Positions 1 to 7,282 of a stretch of DNA of 12,790 nt are shown here, one piece after another. The notes beneath the pieces are model-generated. The model was not told the DNA's origin, did no database searches, and worked only from the letters and a program-made list of their open reading frames with translations. The translations under genes were made by a program, and so were the position numbers. The number at the start of each line of letters is the position of its first letter. Positions within the stretch are counted from its first letter, which is position 1. The stretch comes from an uncultured Clostridia bacterium (GTDB lineage Bacteria; Bacillota; Clostridia; TANB77; CAG-508), in NCBI GenBank assembly GCA_949935895.1, contig CATLGL010000033.1, positions 1-12,790 of the forward strand, given 5' to 3'.

Positions 1-648
1 GTAAAAGATTATGAATTTTCTAAATTCATATACGGAAAAACGGATTTTAACACTGTACAACTTCATTTACTATATGATAATAATCGCCCTTTTAGTATGC
101 ATCCTAAAATTGAAGGAACAGTGCTTGCTGATAAAATAAATGATTTAACACCAGAAGAAATTGAGATTGTCTCCAATGATATTGCTAAATTTATGTTTCA
201 ATTACACAGTTTAAAATTTGATAAAAATAGTATTTTTAAAACAAATAGTATTGGTTTAAATTTAGTTAATTTTTTAGATGAATTGTTAAATGTCCATGTT
301 GATGCTAAAGATAAAGTATTTTGGCGTTATGATATTGCAACTAAAAAAGATAATAATTGTTTAGTTCATGGCGATTTGAATTCTAGTAATATTTTGTTAG
401 ATGAAAATAATCATGTCTCTGGTATTATTGATTTTGGGTTTGCTGGATTTGGGAATAAATATGATGATATTGCTCGTATTTTAAGTAGAACTTATCCTAA
501 AAATTTTAAAGAAAACATTATTCATCATTATGAGCAATTTTGCAATTCCCCTATTGATTGCCCTGTATTAGAACATGAAATAAAAACTTGGAATAATATT
601 GATAATGCTTATATCAATTACATGCGTGGAATTGGTATTTATGAGTAA
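1..648 (+). CDS. APH-family phosphotransferase, 3' part (start lies before the window)
   Basis: The frame is open from base 1, so the N-terminus and start codon lie upstream; 215 residues are present. The signature is the small-molecule kinase core of the aminoglycoside/choline phosphotransferase family. The catalytic-loop motif HGDLNSSN is at about bases 367-390, with catalytic Asp and Mg-binding Asn. The Mg-binding segment IDFGFAGFG follows about 20 residues later, then the family's KYDDIAR-type helix. The hinge region reads HPKIEGTVL, as in related kinases. The enzyme would transfer phosphate from ATP to a hydroxyl on an antibiotic, choline or another small molecule; the substrate cannot be told from this part. 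It contains no in-frame CGG, and its two out-of-frame CGG triplets (bases 33 and 41) do not disturb the frame. It is convergent with hydA and ends directly at a terminator. Family assignment is firm; antibiotic resistance is only one possibility. Confidence 0.85.
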   Translation, partial: VKDYEFSKFIYGKTDFNTVQLHLLYDNNRPFSMHPKIEGTVLADKINDLTPEEIEIVSNDIAKFMFQLHSLKFDKNSIFKTNSIGLNLVNFLDELLNVHVDAKDKVFWRYDIATKKDNNCLVHGDLNSSNILLDENNHVSGIIDFGFAGFGNKYDDIARILSRTYPKNFKENIIHHYEQFCNSPIDCPVLEHEIKTWNNIDNAYINYMRGIGIYE

Positions 649-677
649 GGAGCGATATACAATCGCTCCCCATTTTT
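649..677 (+). terminator. Rho-independent terminator of the phosphotransferase gene
   Basis: A perfect 8-bp stem, GGAGCGAT (649-656) with ATCGCTCC (662-669), has a 5-nt loop and is followed by a run of five T at 673-677. It starts immediately after the TAA stop codon. The tract on the opposite strand is weaker, so it mainly serves the plus-strand gene. Confidence 0.85.
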
Positions 678-742
678 ATGTATACAACAAATGGCATATA
701 TTTTGCACATATTTCAAAGACTATCTAAGTAAAATGCCTTTC

Positions 743-2496
743 TTATATATGATATTTCTCCCTTTTTTTATACTCTGTATGTAGTAATTCATGTGCTATG
801 TGACTTCCTGGTTTTTCTAAAAATTCTTCATAAACTTTTTGAACAACTGGATTTTGATGTGATTTACGGATGATGGCTTTTTCATCAATGGAATACAAAG
901 CATCTGCTCTTTTTTTCCTTACATCAACTGTGCTTTGAATTTTAGAGCTTTTTATTGGTTGCCCACCTCCCATAACACAGCCTCCTGGACATGCCATAAT
1001 TTCTACAAATTGATAATCTGCTGTTTTGTTTTTGATTTGTTCTAAAATCTCTTGGGCATTTTTTAATCCACTTGCTGCTATTACTTTGATATCATTGCCA
1101 TCTATATTAACAGTTGCTTTTTTTATTCCTTCTCCTCCGGCGTACTTGTTCAAAGTCAATTTTTGCTAAATCTTTTCCCGTTAGTGTATCCCCAGCTGTT
1201 CTTAGAGCCGCTTCCATAACTCCTCCTGTCGTTCCAAAAATAGCTGCGGCTCCTGTTGCTTCTCCCATTGGTGCATCAAAGCCTGAATCTTCTAACTTAG
1301 TAAATTCTATATTGGCCTGTTTTATCATTCTACCAAGTTCTCTTGTTGTTAGTACTGCATCTACATCATACATTCCATTATTTTGCATTTCATTTCTTTG
1401 CCTTTCAAACTTTTTAGCAATACATGGCATAACAGATACTACATAAATTTTGCTAGGGTCAATTCCTTGTTTTTGGGCATAATAAGTTTTAATAAGAGCT
1501 CCAAACATTTGATGTGGCGATTTACAGGTTGATAAATGTGGTAATAATTCAGGATAATTCATTTCAATATATTTTACCCATCCTGGACTACAAGATGTAA
1601 TCATAGGTAAAACTCCACCTGTTTGAACTCTTTGGATAAACTCATTTGCTTCTTCCATAATGGTAAAATCCGCTCCTGTATTGGTATCAAATACTTTATC
1701 AAACCCTAAACGTTTTAAGGCTGTTACCATTTTTCCTGTTACATTTTGCCCTATTTCCATTCCGAATTCTTCTCCTAAAGCTACTCTTACCGCTGGTGCT
1801 GTTTGTACTACTACATAAGCATCCTTATCTTTTAATTTTACCCAAACATCATCAATACTTTCTTTTTCATGAAGAGCACCTGTCGGACAAGCTTCAATAC
1901 ATTGTCCGCAAAAAGTACAGTTTACATCATTTAAGCTATTATCTCCTACAGTTGAAATACAGGATTTAAAACCTCTATTGATACAATCTATCGCTCCAAC
2001 TTTTTGCACATTTTTACAAGCTGCAATACATCTTCTACATAATATACATTTATTAAAATCTCTTACTATTGAAGGAGATAGATTATCGATTTCATGTTTG
2101 GTTCTTTCCCCCTCAAATTCAATATTTTGAATATTAAATTTGGTACAAAGGTCTTGTAATTCACAGTTTCCGTGATCTTGTACAAGTTAAACATTCTTTA
2201 GCATGGTTTGATACAATCAAATCTAGAATAACATGTCTTGCTTCTAATACAGCTGGTGTATGCGTTTTTATTACCATTCCTTCTTCTACAGTTTGTATAC
2301 AAGAAGTAGCAAATCCACGTCTTCCTTCTACTTCTACAATACACATTCTACAATCTCCAACTTCGTTAATATCTTTTAAAAAGCATAATGTTGGAATGTC
2401 AATATCAGCTTGCCTTGCTGCTTCTAATATGGTCATACCTTTTTTTACTTTAATTTCAATTCCATCAATTGTTATGTTTACAAATTCTTCCTTCAT
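743..2496 (-). CDS. hydA: [FeFe] hydrogenase catalytic subunit HydA, read through two +1 CGG sites
   Basis: Catalytic subunit of the cytoplasmic NAD/ferredoxin electron-bifurcating hydrogenase HydABC. With one base skipped at CGG 2170-2172 and at CGG 1137-1139 it gives 583 residues, the normal family length. Domains in order: [2Fe-2S] plant-type ferredoxin (Cys 38, 49, 52, 66); NuoG-like His-Cys [4Fe-4S] site (His98, Cys 102, 105, 111); two [4Fe-4S] ferredoxin clusters (Cys 150/153/156/160 and 193/196/199/203); the H-cluster domain with TSCSPGW (Cys302), MPCIAKK (Cys358) and MACPGGCVMGGGQ (Cys502, Cys506); and the small-subunit-like tail. Cys111 is reached only after the first shift, and Cys502/506 only after the second. 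Without them the enzyme lacks a cluster ligand or the active site. The start ATG follows an AAAGGAGGG site; the gene lies 14 nt after hydB. No pseudogene-like decay is seen: all metal ligands are intact. Confidence 0.93.
1137..1139 (-). other. +1 recoding site hydA-2 (CGC CGG A)
   Basis: Upstream frame ends ...DFEQVR then runs into a short arginine-rich tail. Skipping one C gives GTA CGC GGA GGA, V-R-G-G-E-G-I-K-K-A, matching the conserved VRG-x-EGI-K-A segment before the small-subunit part. Which of the two adjacent C residues is extra cannot be distinguished. Confidence 0.9.
2170..2172 (-). other. +1 recoding site hydA-1 (TCA CGG A)
   Basis: Reading CGG as Arg gives R-K-L-stop. Skipping C gives TCA GGA AAC TGT, that is S-G-N-C-E-L-Q-D-L, the NuoG/HydA consensus. 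The HxxxCxxCxxxxxC ligand spacing is restored exactly. Confidence 0.93.
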
Positions 2497-2510
2497 AAAG
2501 TCCCTCCTTT

Positions 2511-4372
2511 CTAATTCCCTATTGCCTTAAATGGGCAACTAGTAAGACATGTTCCACATTTAATACAGATATCTTGGTTAATTACTCTTATGTCTCTTTT
2601 TTCTCCTTCAATTGCATTTACTGGACAGTTTTTTTGGCATAGTCCACAGCCTTTACATTTTTCAGGATTGATGGCTATTTTTGCCATTTTCCTACATTCT
2701 AATGCCTTACATTCTTTCTTAATGACATGCTCTTTGTACTCTTCTTTAAAGTATTTCATTGTACTTAGTACAGGATTTGGAGCACTTTGTCCTAACCCAC
2801 AAATACTTGCGTTTTTTATGTTATTGGCTAGTTTTTCTAGTTTATAAAGGTCAAGTTCAGTTCCTTCTCCATTACATATTTTTTCTAGTATTTCTAGCAT
2901 TCTTTTGGTTCCTATTCGACAAGGTGTACATTTTCCACAAGATTCGTCTACAGTAAATTCTAAATAAAATTTAGCAAGACTTACCATACATTTGGTATCA
3001 TCCATAACAATTAGCCCTCCGTGAACCCATCATAGAACCAATTTCTTTTAAGGATTCATAATCAATCGGAGTATCTAAATGCTCTTTTGGAATACACCCT
3101 CCTGATGGTCCTCCTGTTTGTGCTGCCTTAAATTCTCTGTTGTTTGGAATTCCACCTCCAATATCATAAATAATTTCACGAAGTGTGGTTCCCATTGGTA
3201 CTTCAACAAGACCCACGTTATTTACATTTCCTCCTAGGGCAAATACTTTTGTACCTTTTGAATTTTGGGTTCCAACACTTGAATACCATTGTGCTCCATT
3301 TAAAATAATTTGTGCAATATTAGCATAGGTTTCTACATTGTTAATTAGGGTTGGTTTTTGCCATAGTCCTTTTACGGCAGGATATGGTGGTTTTACTCTT
3401 GGTTGTCCACGTCTTCCTTCTATCGATTCTAGAAGTGCTGTTTCTTCTCCACATACAAATGCCCCTGCTCCTAGTCGTATTTCAATATCAAATGAAAAAT
3501 TAGTTCCAAAGATATTGTTTCCTAATATACCATATTCTCTTGCTTGATTTAAAGCAATATCAAAACGTTTTACTGCAATTGGATATTCTGCTCTTACATA
3601 TATAAATCCCTTATTCGCTCCAATTGCAAAACCTGCAATTGCCATTGCTTCTATTACTGTATGTGGATCTCCTTCTAATATGCTTCGATCCATAAAAGCT
3701 CCTGGGTCTCCTTCGTCGGCATTACAAACAACATATTTTTGTGAATCTTCGGCCTGTTTAGTTAACTCCCATTTTTTTCCTGTTGGAAAACCTGCTCCTC
3801 CACGTCCACGAAGTCCGTGAAGCTTTTATAATATCAATTACTTCTTCTTGGTTCATACTGGTTAGTACTTTTTCTAATGCTAGGTACCCATCAAATGCTA
3901 TATATTCATCAATATCTTCTGGGTTAATTACACCACAATTTTTTAGTGCAATTCTTTTTTGTTTTTTGTAAAATGTTAGTTCATCTAGATTGTTTACTTT
4001 ACTCCCATCTATGTCTTTACAAAGAAGACGGGTAACTATTTCTCCATTTAAAATATGTTTTTCAATAATCTCTTTACAATCTTCTGGTTTTACCATAGCA
4101 TAAAAGGTATCTTCTGGTCTTATAATAACAATTGGTCCTTTGGCACAAAGCCCAAAACAACCCGTTTTGATTACTCTTACATTTTCAATATTGTTTTCTT
4201 TTACTAATGTTTTAAAGGTTTCTAATATTTCTGGTGATTTTGAGGAAGTACATCCTGTTCCTTGGCATACTAATATGTGTTTTTCACGCCCATTAAAACC
4301 TTTATTTACTCGTAAGTCTAATTCTTGTCTTTTTTTACTTCTTATTTTAGCAATTTCTTCTAAGGTTTTCAT
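2511..4372 (-). CDS. hydB: NADH-binding flavoprotein subunit HydB of bifurcating hydrogenase, read through two +1 CGG sites
   Basis: NuoF-like diaphorase subunit that passes electrons between NADH, ferredoxin and HydA. Skipping one base at CGG 3815-3817 and at 3019-3021 yields 619 residues, the usual HydB size. Domains: N-terminal thioredoxin-like [2Fe-2S] fold (Cys 36, 41, 72, 76); FMN/NADH-binding NuoF core with SGLRGRGGAGFPTG at 185-198 and GAGAFVCGEETALLESIEG near 301-319; the [4Fe-4S] site ESCGKCTPC...C (Cys 478, 481, 484, 524); and two C-terminal ferredoxin clusters (Cys 572/575/578/582 and 602/605/608/612). I chose the ATG at 4372 rather than one at 4408, which would overlap hydC, because an AAGGAAGGTG site lies the right distance before 4372. 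It lies 22 nt after hydC. Both shifts fall in the most conserved glycine motifs of the family. Confidence 0.93.
3019..3021 (-). other. +1 recoding site hydB-2 (TCA CGG A)
   Basis: In frame, TCA CGG AGG leads to a stop seven codons on. Skipping C gives TCA GGA GGG CTA ATT GTT ATG GAT, S-G-G-L-I-V-M-D, the expected NuoF segment, and continues into the 4Fe-4S domain. Confidence 0.95.
3815..3817 (-). other. +1 recoding site hydB-1 (TCA CGG A)
   Basis: In frame, TCA CGG ACT gives S-R-T-S-W-T-W. Skipping C gives TCA GGA CTT CGT GGA CGT, S-G-L-R-G-R-G-G-A-G-F-P-T-G, the universal FMN-binding motif of NuoF/HydB. Confidence 0.95.
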
Positions 4373-4394
4373 TTTCTTTTCACCTTCCTTACTT

Positions 4395-4883
4395 TTATTG
4401 TAATTCATCTAAGACTTTATCTAATTTTTGAACTGTTGCTTTTCCATATACTTCTCCATTTACTGTAAATACTGGTGCAAGACCACATGCTCCTACACAT
4501 CTTGTTGCTTCTATTGAAAATTTCCCATCTGGTGTTGTTTCTCCTGTTTTTATTCCTAATCTTTCTTCTAATCGATCCATAATTTTGCTAGAACCTTTTA
4601 CATAGCATGCAGTTCCTAAGCATACAGCTATATGGTATTTTCCTTTTGGTTTTAAGGTAAATCTCGAGTAAAAGGTAATGACTCCATAAACCTCTGCCAT
4701 TGGAATACTTAAATACTCTGATATGGCTTTTTGTGCATGTTTCGGAATATAGCCATAATGTTCTTGTACATCGTTTAATATTTGAATTAAGTTATCTTTG
4801 TCTTGTTTGTATACCCATAATATTTTTTCTAGTTCTTCATCTTTTCCACAGTTTTCACAACATCTCTTCTCACTTTGTTCCAT
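4395..4883 (-). CDS. hydC: NuoE-like [2Fe-2S] subunit HydC of bifurcating hydrogenase
   Basis: Small thioredoxin-fold ferredoxin subunit, 162 residues, first gene of the hydCBA operon. The [2Fe-2S] ligands are in CLGTACYVKGS (two Cys, four apart) and ATRCVGACGLAP (two Cys, three apart), the classic NuoE pattern. The N-terminal helical part (LIQILNDVQEHYGYIPKHA) is typical. Two in-frame ATGs exist at 4889 and 4883; the AAAGGAG site is only 2 nt from the first and 8 nt from the second, so I prefer 4883. It relays electrons between the HydB flavin site and HydA. It contains no in-frame CGG and needs no frame change, which makes it a useful internal control beside hydB and hydA. Confidence 0.92.
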   Translation of the reverse strand: MEQSEKRCCENCGKDEELEKILWVYKQDKDNLIQILNDVQEHYGYIPKHAQKAISEYLSIPMAEVYGVITFYSRFTLKPKGKYHIAVCLGTACYVKGSSKIMDRLEERLGIKTGETTPDGKFSIEATRCVGACGLAPVFTVNGEVYGKATVQKLDKVLDELQ

Positions 4884-4916
4884 TTCCATTTCTCCTTTCT
4901 ATAAATAATTGTGTTT

Positions 4917-4929
4917 GTGGCTTTGCCAC
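4917..4929 (-). promoter_or_regulatory. Small perfect hairpin in the hyd leader
   Basis: GTGGC and GCCAC enclose a 3-nt loop, between the promoter and the hydC ribosome binding site in the roughly 85-nt leader. There is no U-tract. It could be an mRNA-stability or protein-binding element; function unknown. Confidence 0.35.
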
Positions 4930-4973
4930 TTACAAATCATTATATGTATTAGAATACAAATTACTTTAGCTTG

Positions 4974-5002
4974 ATTATATCAAACCAAATTTATTTATAC
5001 AA
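4974..5002 (-). promoter_or_regulatory. Sigma-A-type promoter of the hydCBA operon
   Basis: On the minus strand a -35 TTGTAT (plus 4997-5002) is separated by 17 nt from a perfect -10 TATAAT (plus 4974-4979). Transcription would start near 4967, leaving a leader of about 80 nt before hydC. A TTGACA hexamer slightly upstream (plus 5019-5024) could be a second -35. No Rex-type palindrome was seen. Confidence 0.7.
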
Positions 5003-5080
5003 TTATTTTGTCATATCTTGTCAAACTTTTTTTATACCCTCTATTTTATTGTATTCCAATAATTTTATTTTAAGAACCCT

Positions 5081-5150
5081 CCGTCAGTGTTTCGCATTGT
5101 CATCTCTTTTGTTAAAGGAGGTCTCTTGTAGACCTTTGCAGACTTTTTTT
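5081..5150 (+). other. Orphan structured stretch ending in a terminator-like hairpin
   Basis: The 4884-5263 gap contains, on the plus strand, a small stem CAGTG/CATTG (about 5085-5099), then GGTCT (5120-5124) paired with AGACC (5130-5134), and a run of seven T at 5144-5150. No plus-strand gene precedes it. It may be a short RNA or the remnant of a lost gene. The hairpin stem is short and 9 nt separate it from the T-run, so terminator activity is uncertain. Confidence 0.3.
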
Positions 5151-5201
5151 GTTTTTATAGTCTGAGCATTAACGATTTCTTTGTTATTTATGTAAATGTG
5201 A

Positions 5202-5230
5202 TTGCTATATTGTAAAAATAATGCTATAAT
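5202..5230 (+). promoter_or_regulatory. Promoter of the 120-residue hypothetical gene
   Basis: TTGCTA (5202-5207), 17-nt spacer and TATAAT (5225-5230), with an extended -10 TG one base before TATAAT. Start of transcription is expected near 5237, giving a leader under 30 nt. Confidence 0.75.
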
Positions 5231-5263
5231 ATTGTATAAATTGTTAGAAAAGGAGACTTTCAA

Positions 5264-5626
5264 ATGGGTTTATGGAATGATTTAAAAGAAATGACACGTT
5301 TATCTTCTGTGGATGGCAGTAAGGATTATAGAAAAAGATTGATAACTGGAGTAGATATTACTTCTGGAAAATCTTGTTATCAAACCTCTTCTAAAAAAAG
5401 ACTGGAAAATTTGCAAAGAGTTGCAACTCCAACTGTTGAAAATTCTCAAACGATTTTAATGCAAATTAGAGAATTAGAGGAGAGATTACATAATAGTACC
5501 TCTGAAAAAGAGAAAGCAACACTAATTTCTACTCTTGACGCACTGTATAAAAAATATAATGGAGTACGTTATAAGGAAGAAAAAAACAAAGAAACTTCTA
5601 TTGATGATGAGCATGAATTGTTCTAA
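5264..5626 (+). CDS. Hypothetical protein, 120 residues, unrecognised
   Basis: A stand-alone plus-strand gene with a good promoter, an AAAAGGAGA binding site 8 nt before ATG, and a strong terminator. I do not recognise the family. The protein is soluble and charged with no signal peptide or membrane segment. The N-terminal half is basic (KDYRKRL, SSKKRLENLQR) and includes ITSGKSCYQTSSKK with a single Cys. Residues about 60-97 are predicted by eye as a helical hairpin or coiled coil (ILMQIRELEERLH, then ATLISTLDALYKKYN). The tail is acidic (DDEHELF). It contains no in-frame CGG. It is divergent from the hyd operon and convergent with the sortase gene, so the neighbourhood gives no clue to its function. 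Confidence 0.75.
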   Translation: MGLWNDLKEMTRLSSVDGSKDYRKRLITGVDITSGKSCYQTSSKKRLENLQRVATPTVENSQTILMQIRELEERLHNSTSEKEKATLISTLDALYKKYNGVRYKEEKNKETSIDDEHELF

Positions 5627-5662
5627 AGATTTAAAATAGTATTACTAAATAACAATAAAGAT

Positions 5663-5691
5663 AAAGGATGTCTGAAATGACATCCTTTTTT
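5663..5691 (+). terminator. Terminator, probably bidirectional
   Basis: A perfect 10-bp stem AAAGGATGTC (5663-5672) / GACATCCTTT (5679-5688) with a 6-nt loop, followed by more T to 5691. It ends the hypothetical gene. The sortase stop codon (5690-5692) abuts it from the other side, where a T-rich but interrupted tract follows. Confidence 0.85.
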
Positions 5692-6367
5692 AATCATAAA
5701 CCTCTACTGCTTTTACAATGACCCTTTTTATTGCTCCTGCTGTACAAGTAATTAGTGTTATTTCTCTTTCTCCTCCTGTATCTTGGCTAAGGCACGTTAC
5801 ATCTTTGGGGGCTGTTTGATAATTTTCGTAAACCTCATAGGTAATACTGTCTCCATAAGTATCTGTTATAATAATGATATCACCTTTTTCTAGTTTTTTA
5901 ATTCCTCCAAACATTTTGTTATTACGATAATTATGCCCTGCAATGCAAAAATTTCCTATTTGGTTAATACTTGGTCCATATAGTTTTGTGACAGATACTT
6001 TTAGAGATTTTGTTGTTGTTTCTCCTAATATGTATGTATCTAATTTTAATTTTGGAATTGTTATTTTTCCGAACAATACCGATACCCTTTTTGTTCTTTT
6101 GGCATGGTCTGATATTCTTCTTTTATACTTGGCTTTGTTATGATATTTTGTTTTTCATTATCACTTACCCTATTCTCTTTTAATATCTTCTCCTTGGTGT
6201 TGTTTTGTAATTTCATTTGATTAACATTTTCTTGTATTTGTTTAAAATTTCCGTACTTCTCGTAATTCTTTTATTTGATATAGAATAAAACCTATTTCCA
6301 TTATTACTACTAGTATTAACACACTAATTTTAAATGATAATTTAAAACACACAAATCTTGCTTTCAT
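5690..6367 (-). CDS. Sortase (LPxTG transpeptidase), read through three +1 CGG sites
   Basis: Membrane-anchored cysteine transpeptidase that attaches LPxTG proteins to the cell wall. Only residues 97-224 are visible in a conventional frame. Skipping one base at CGG 6251-6253, 6079-6081 and 6069-6071 links this to an N-terminal part starting at ATG 6367, which follows a GCGAGGT binding site. The product is 224 residues: a short basic start, one membrane helix at about 13-30, a charged linker rich in Q, N, E and K (39-93), then the sortase barrel beginning G-Y-G-I-V-G-K-I-T-I-P-K. Catalytic residues are His144 (AGHNY), Cys207 (TLITCTAG) and Arg214 (IKRVIV). I do not assign the class firmly; it looks closer to class D/E than A or B. 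It is probably dedicated to the LPKTG protein encoded 92 nt upstream. Confidence 0.88.
6069..6071 (-). other. +1 recoding site sortase-3 (GTT CGG A)
   Basis: Skipping C gives GTT GGA AAA ATA ACA ATT CCA, V-G-K-I-T-I-P-K, the expected entry to the sortase core (G-x-I/L-x-IPKI pattern), in the frame that carries His144, Cys207 and Arg214. Confidence 0.9.
6079..6081 (-). other. +1 recoding site sortase-2 (TAT CGG T)
   Basis: In frame, TAT CGG TAT TGT reaches a stop in five more codons. Skipping C gives TAT GGT ATT GTT, Y-G-I-V, leading into the first strand of the sortase barrel. The next CGG follows only 10 nt later. Confidence 0.87.
6251..6253 (-). other. +1 recoding site sortase-1 (GTA CGG A)
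   Basis: In frame, GTA CGG AAA TTT is followed by a stop. Skipping C opens a frame of about 57 codons (G-N-F-K-Q-I-Q-E-N-V...) that joins the membrane helix to the extracellular linker. This linker is not conserved, so support comes from frame continuity. Confidence 0.82.
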
Positions 6368-6459
6368 AAATAACCTCGCATACATTCATTTTATGAATTA
6401 AAAAGTTATTTTATACTTATTTACAAAACTTGTGTGTTTATTGATTGATTCCTTTAATT

Positions 6460-7056
6460 TTAAGCAATCTTTTTATTAGTTAAATACATTCCTACCATCC
6501 AAAAAATGATGGCTAATACTGCAACATAGGTAACATATTCCCATATACTTGTTCCTGTTTTCGGTAATTCTTGTATCACATTATTTTCTACTATATTGTT
6601 TTGTGGTGCTGCATCTTCGTATACTTCTAAATTGATGACCTTACTTGTAATAACTGAATTATTGTTTGTAAGGTCTATTAAGCTTAATGTTATTGTATAA
6701 GATCCCTCCTCTATAAATGTTGCTTTAATTGGCGTCTTATTTTCAAAATCTCCTTGTACAGCAAAACCTCCTTGTGGTCCCCAAGACCCCAGTTGTGCAA
6801 TATCATGCTCTACACCTGTTGCATCTGTTGCTAATAATTTTGGCGTTGCAGGACCTTTAATATCTACTTTAATTTGTACATTTGTATATAAAGTCCCTCC
6901 TACTCCTGTTAATAAAACAACAGCATCTTTTTCTATATTTTTTACAATACTCCCAGTATATTGCAAATCAAAACGATATTCGTCTTGTGCAAATACGGGA
7001 TTTATGCTACAAAAAACCATAAAAAACATTATTATAAAGCATACTATTTTTTTCAT
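6460..7056 (-). CDS. LPKTG-anchored cell-wall surface protein
   Basis: A 198-residue secreted protein. Residues 1-23 form a signal peptide (KK, hydrophobic core, cleavage expected after VFA). The C-terminus has a complete cell-wall sorting signal: LPKTG at 164-168, a hydrophobic segment at about 174-192, and the tail NKKIA. The mature part, about 140 residues, is rich in beta-strand patterns (VQIKVDIKG, YTITLSLIDL, KVINLEVYED) and suggests one or two Ig-like or Cna-B-like domains; no specific ligand motif is seen. The start follows an AAGGAGAGG site. The sortase gene lies 92 nt downstream on the same strand, so the pair is probably an anchoring unit. It has no CGG codon. Confidence 0.85.
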   Translation of the reverse strand: MKKIVCFIIMFFMVFCSINPVFAQDEYRFDLQYTGSIVKNIEKDAVVLLTGVGGTLYTNVQIKVDIKGPATPKLLATDATGVEHDIAQLGSWGPQGGFAVQGDFENKTPIKATFIEEGSYTITLSLIDLTNNNSVITSKVINLEVYEDAAPQNNIVENNVIQELPKTGTSIWEYVTYVAVLAIIFWMVGMYLTNKKIA

Positions 7057-7119
7057 TTTAAAACCTCTCCTTATAAATTTATTGTACTAATTTATATTAG
7101 AGATAATTTATTTATATGA

Positions 7120-7140
7120 CAGATTTTAATCTGTATTATA
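7120..7140 (-). promoter_or_regulatory. -10 element and overlapping inverted repeat before the LPKTG gene
   Basis: On the minus strand a TATAAT (plus 7135-7140) is followed by a perfect inverted repeat, CAGATT/AATCTG with a 2-nt centre (plus 7120-7133), covering the expected transcription start. A good -35 is not obvious. A related segment (AATCTGACATATGA versus AATCTGTCATATAA on the minus strand) recurs about 70 nt upstream, which suggests a two-site operator. The rest of the 7057-7282 gap holds nothing else I can recognise. Confidence 0.45.
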
Positions 7141-7282
7141 GTGCAATCATTATTTTGCAATATACTAAGAAGTTTTAAAAAAAATCATATGTCAGATTGA
7201 TTTTTCAAATGGTTATTATTATAGCTTTTTGTTTTACTTTATCTTATATGATAGAGTAGTATTCGTAAACCTTTATAAAACA

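Noticed and set aside
1114..1446. Plus-strand ORF of 110 codons inside hydA, and similar opposite-strand ORFs inside other genes
   Set aside because: They lie wholly within well-supported genes, lack ribosome binding sites and have composition typical of antisense reading.
1107..2009. Independent hydrogenase gene starting at GTG 2009
   Set aside because: The codons before it continue the ferredoxin domain (C-x2-C-x2-C-x3-C) without a break back to the CGG at 2170, and no ribosome binding site precedes it.
743..4372. hydA and hydB as pseudogenes or several partial genes
   Set aside because: All fragments join at in-frame CGG with exactly one skipped base, and every cofactor ligand is retained; no stops or other indels are present. 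Decay would not be limited to one codon type.
4395..4408. hydB start at ATG 4408 overlapping hydC
   Set aside because: No binding site precedes it, while AAGGAAGGTG is well placed for the ATG at 4372, and the extra 12 residues are low-complexity and lysine-rich.
4917..4929. CRISPR repeats or a mobile element in the window
   Set aside because: Only single short hairpins and palindromes were found; there is no array of spaced repeats, no transposase and no terminal repeats.
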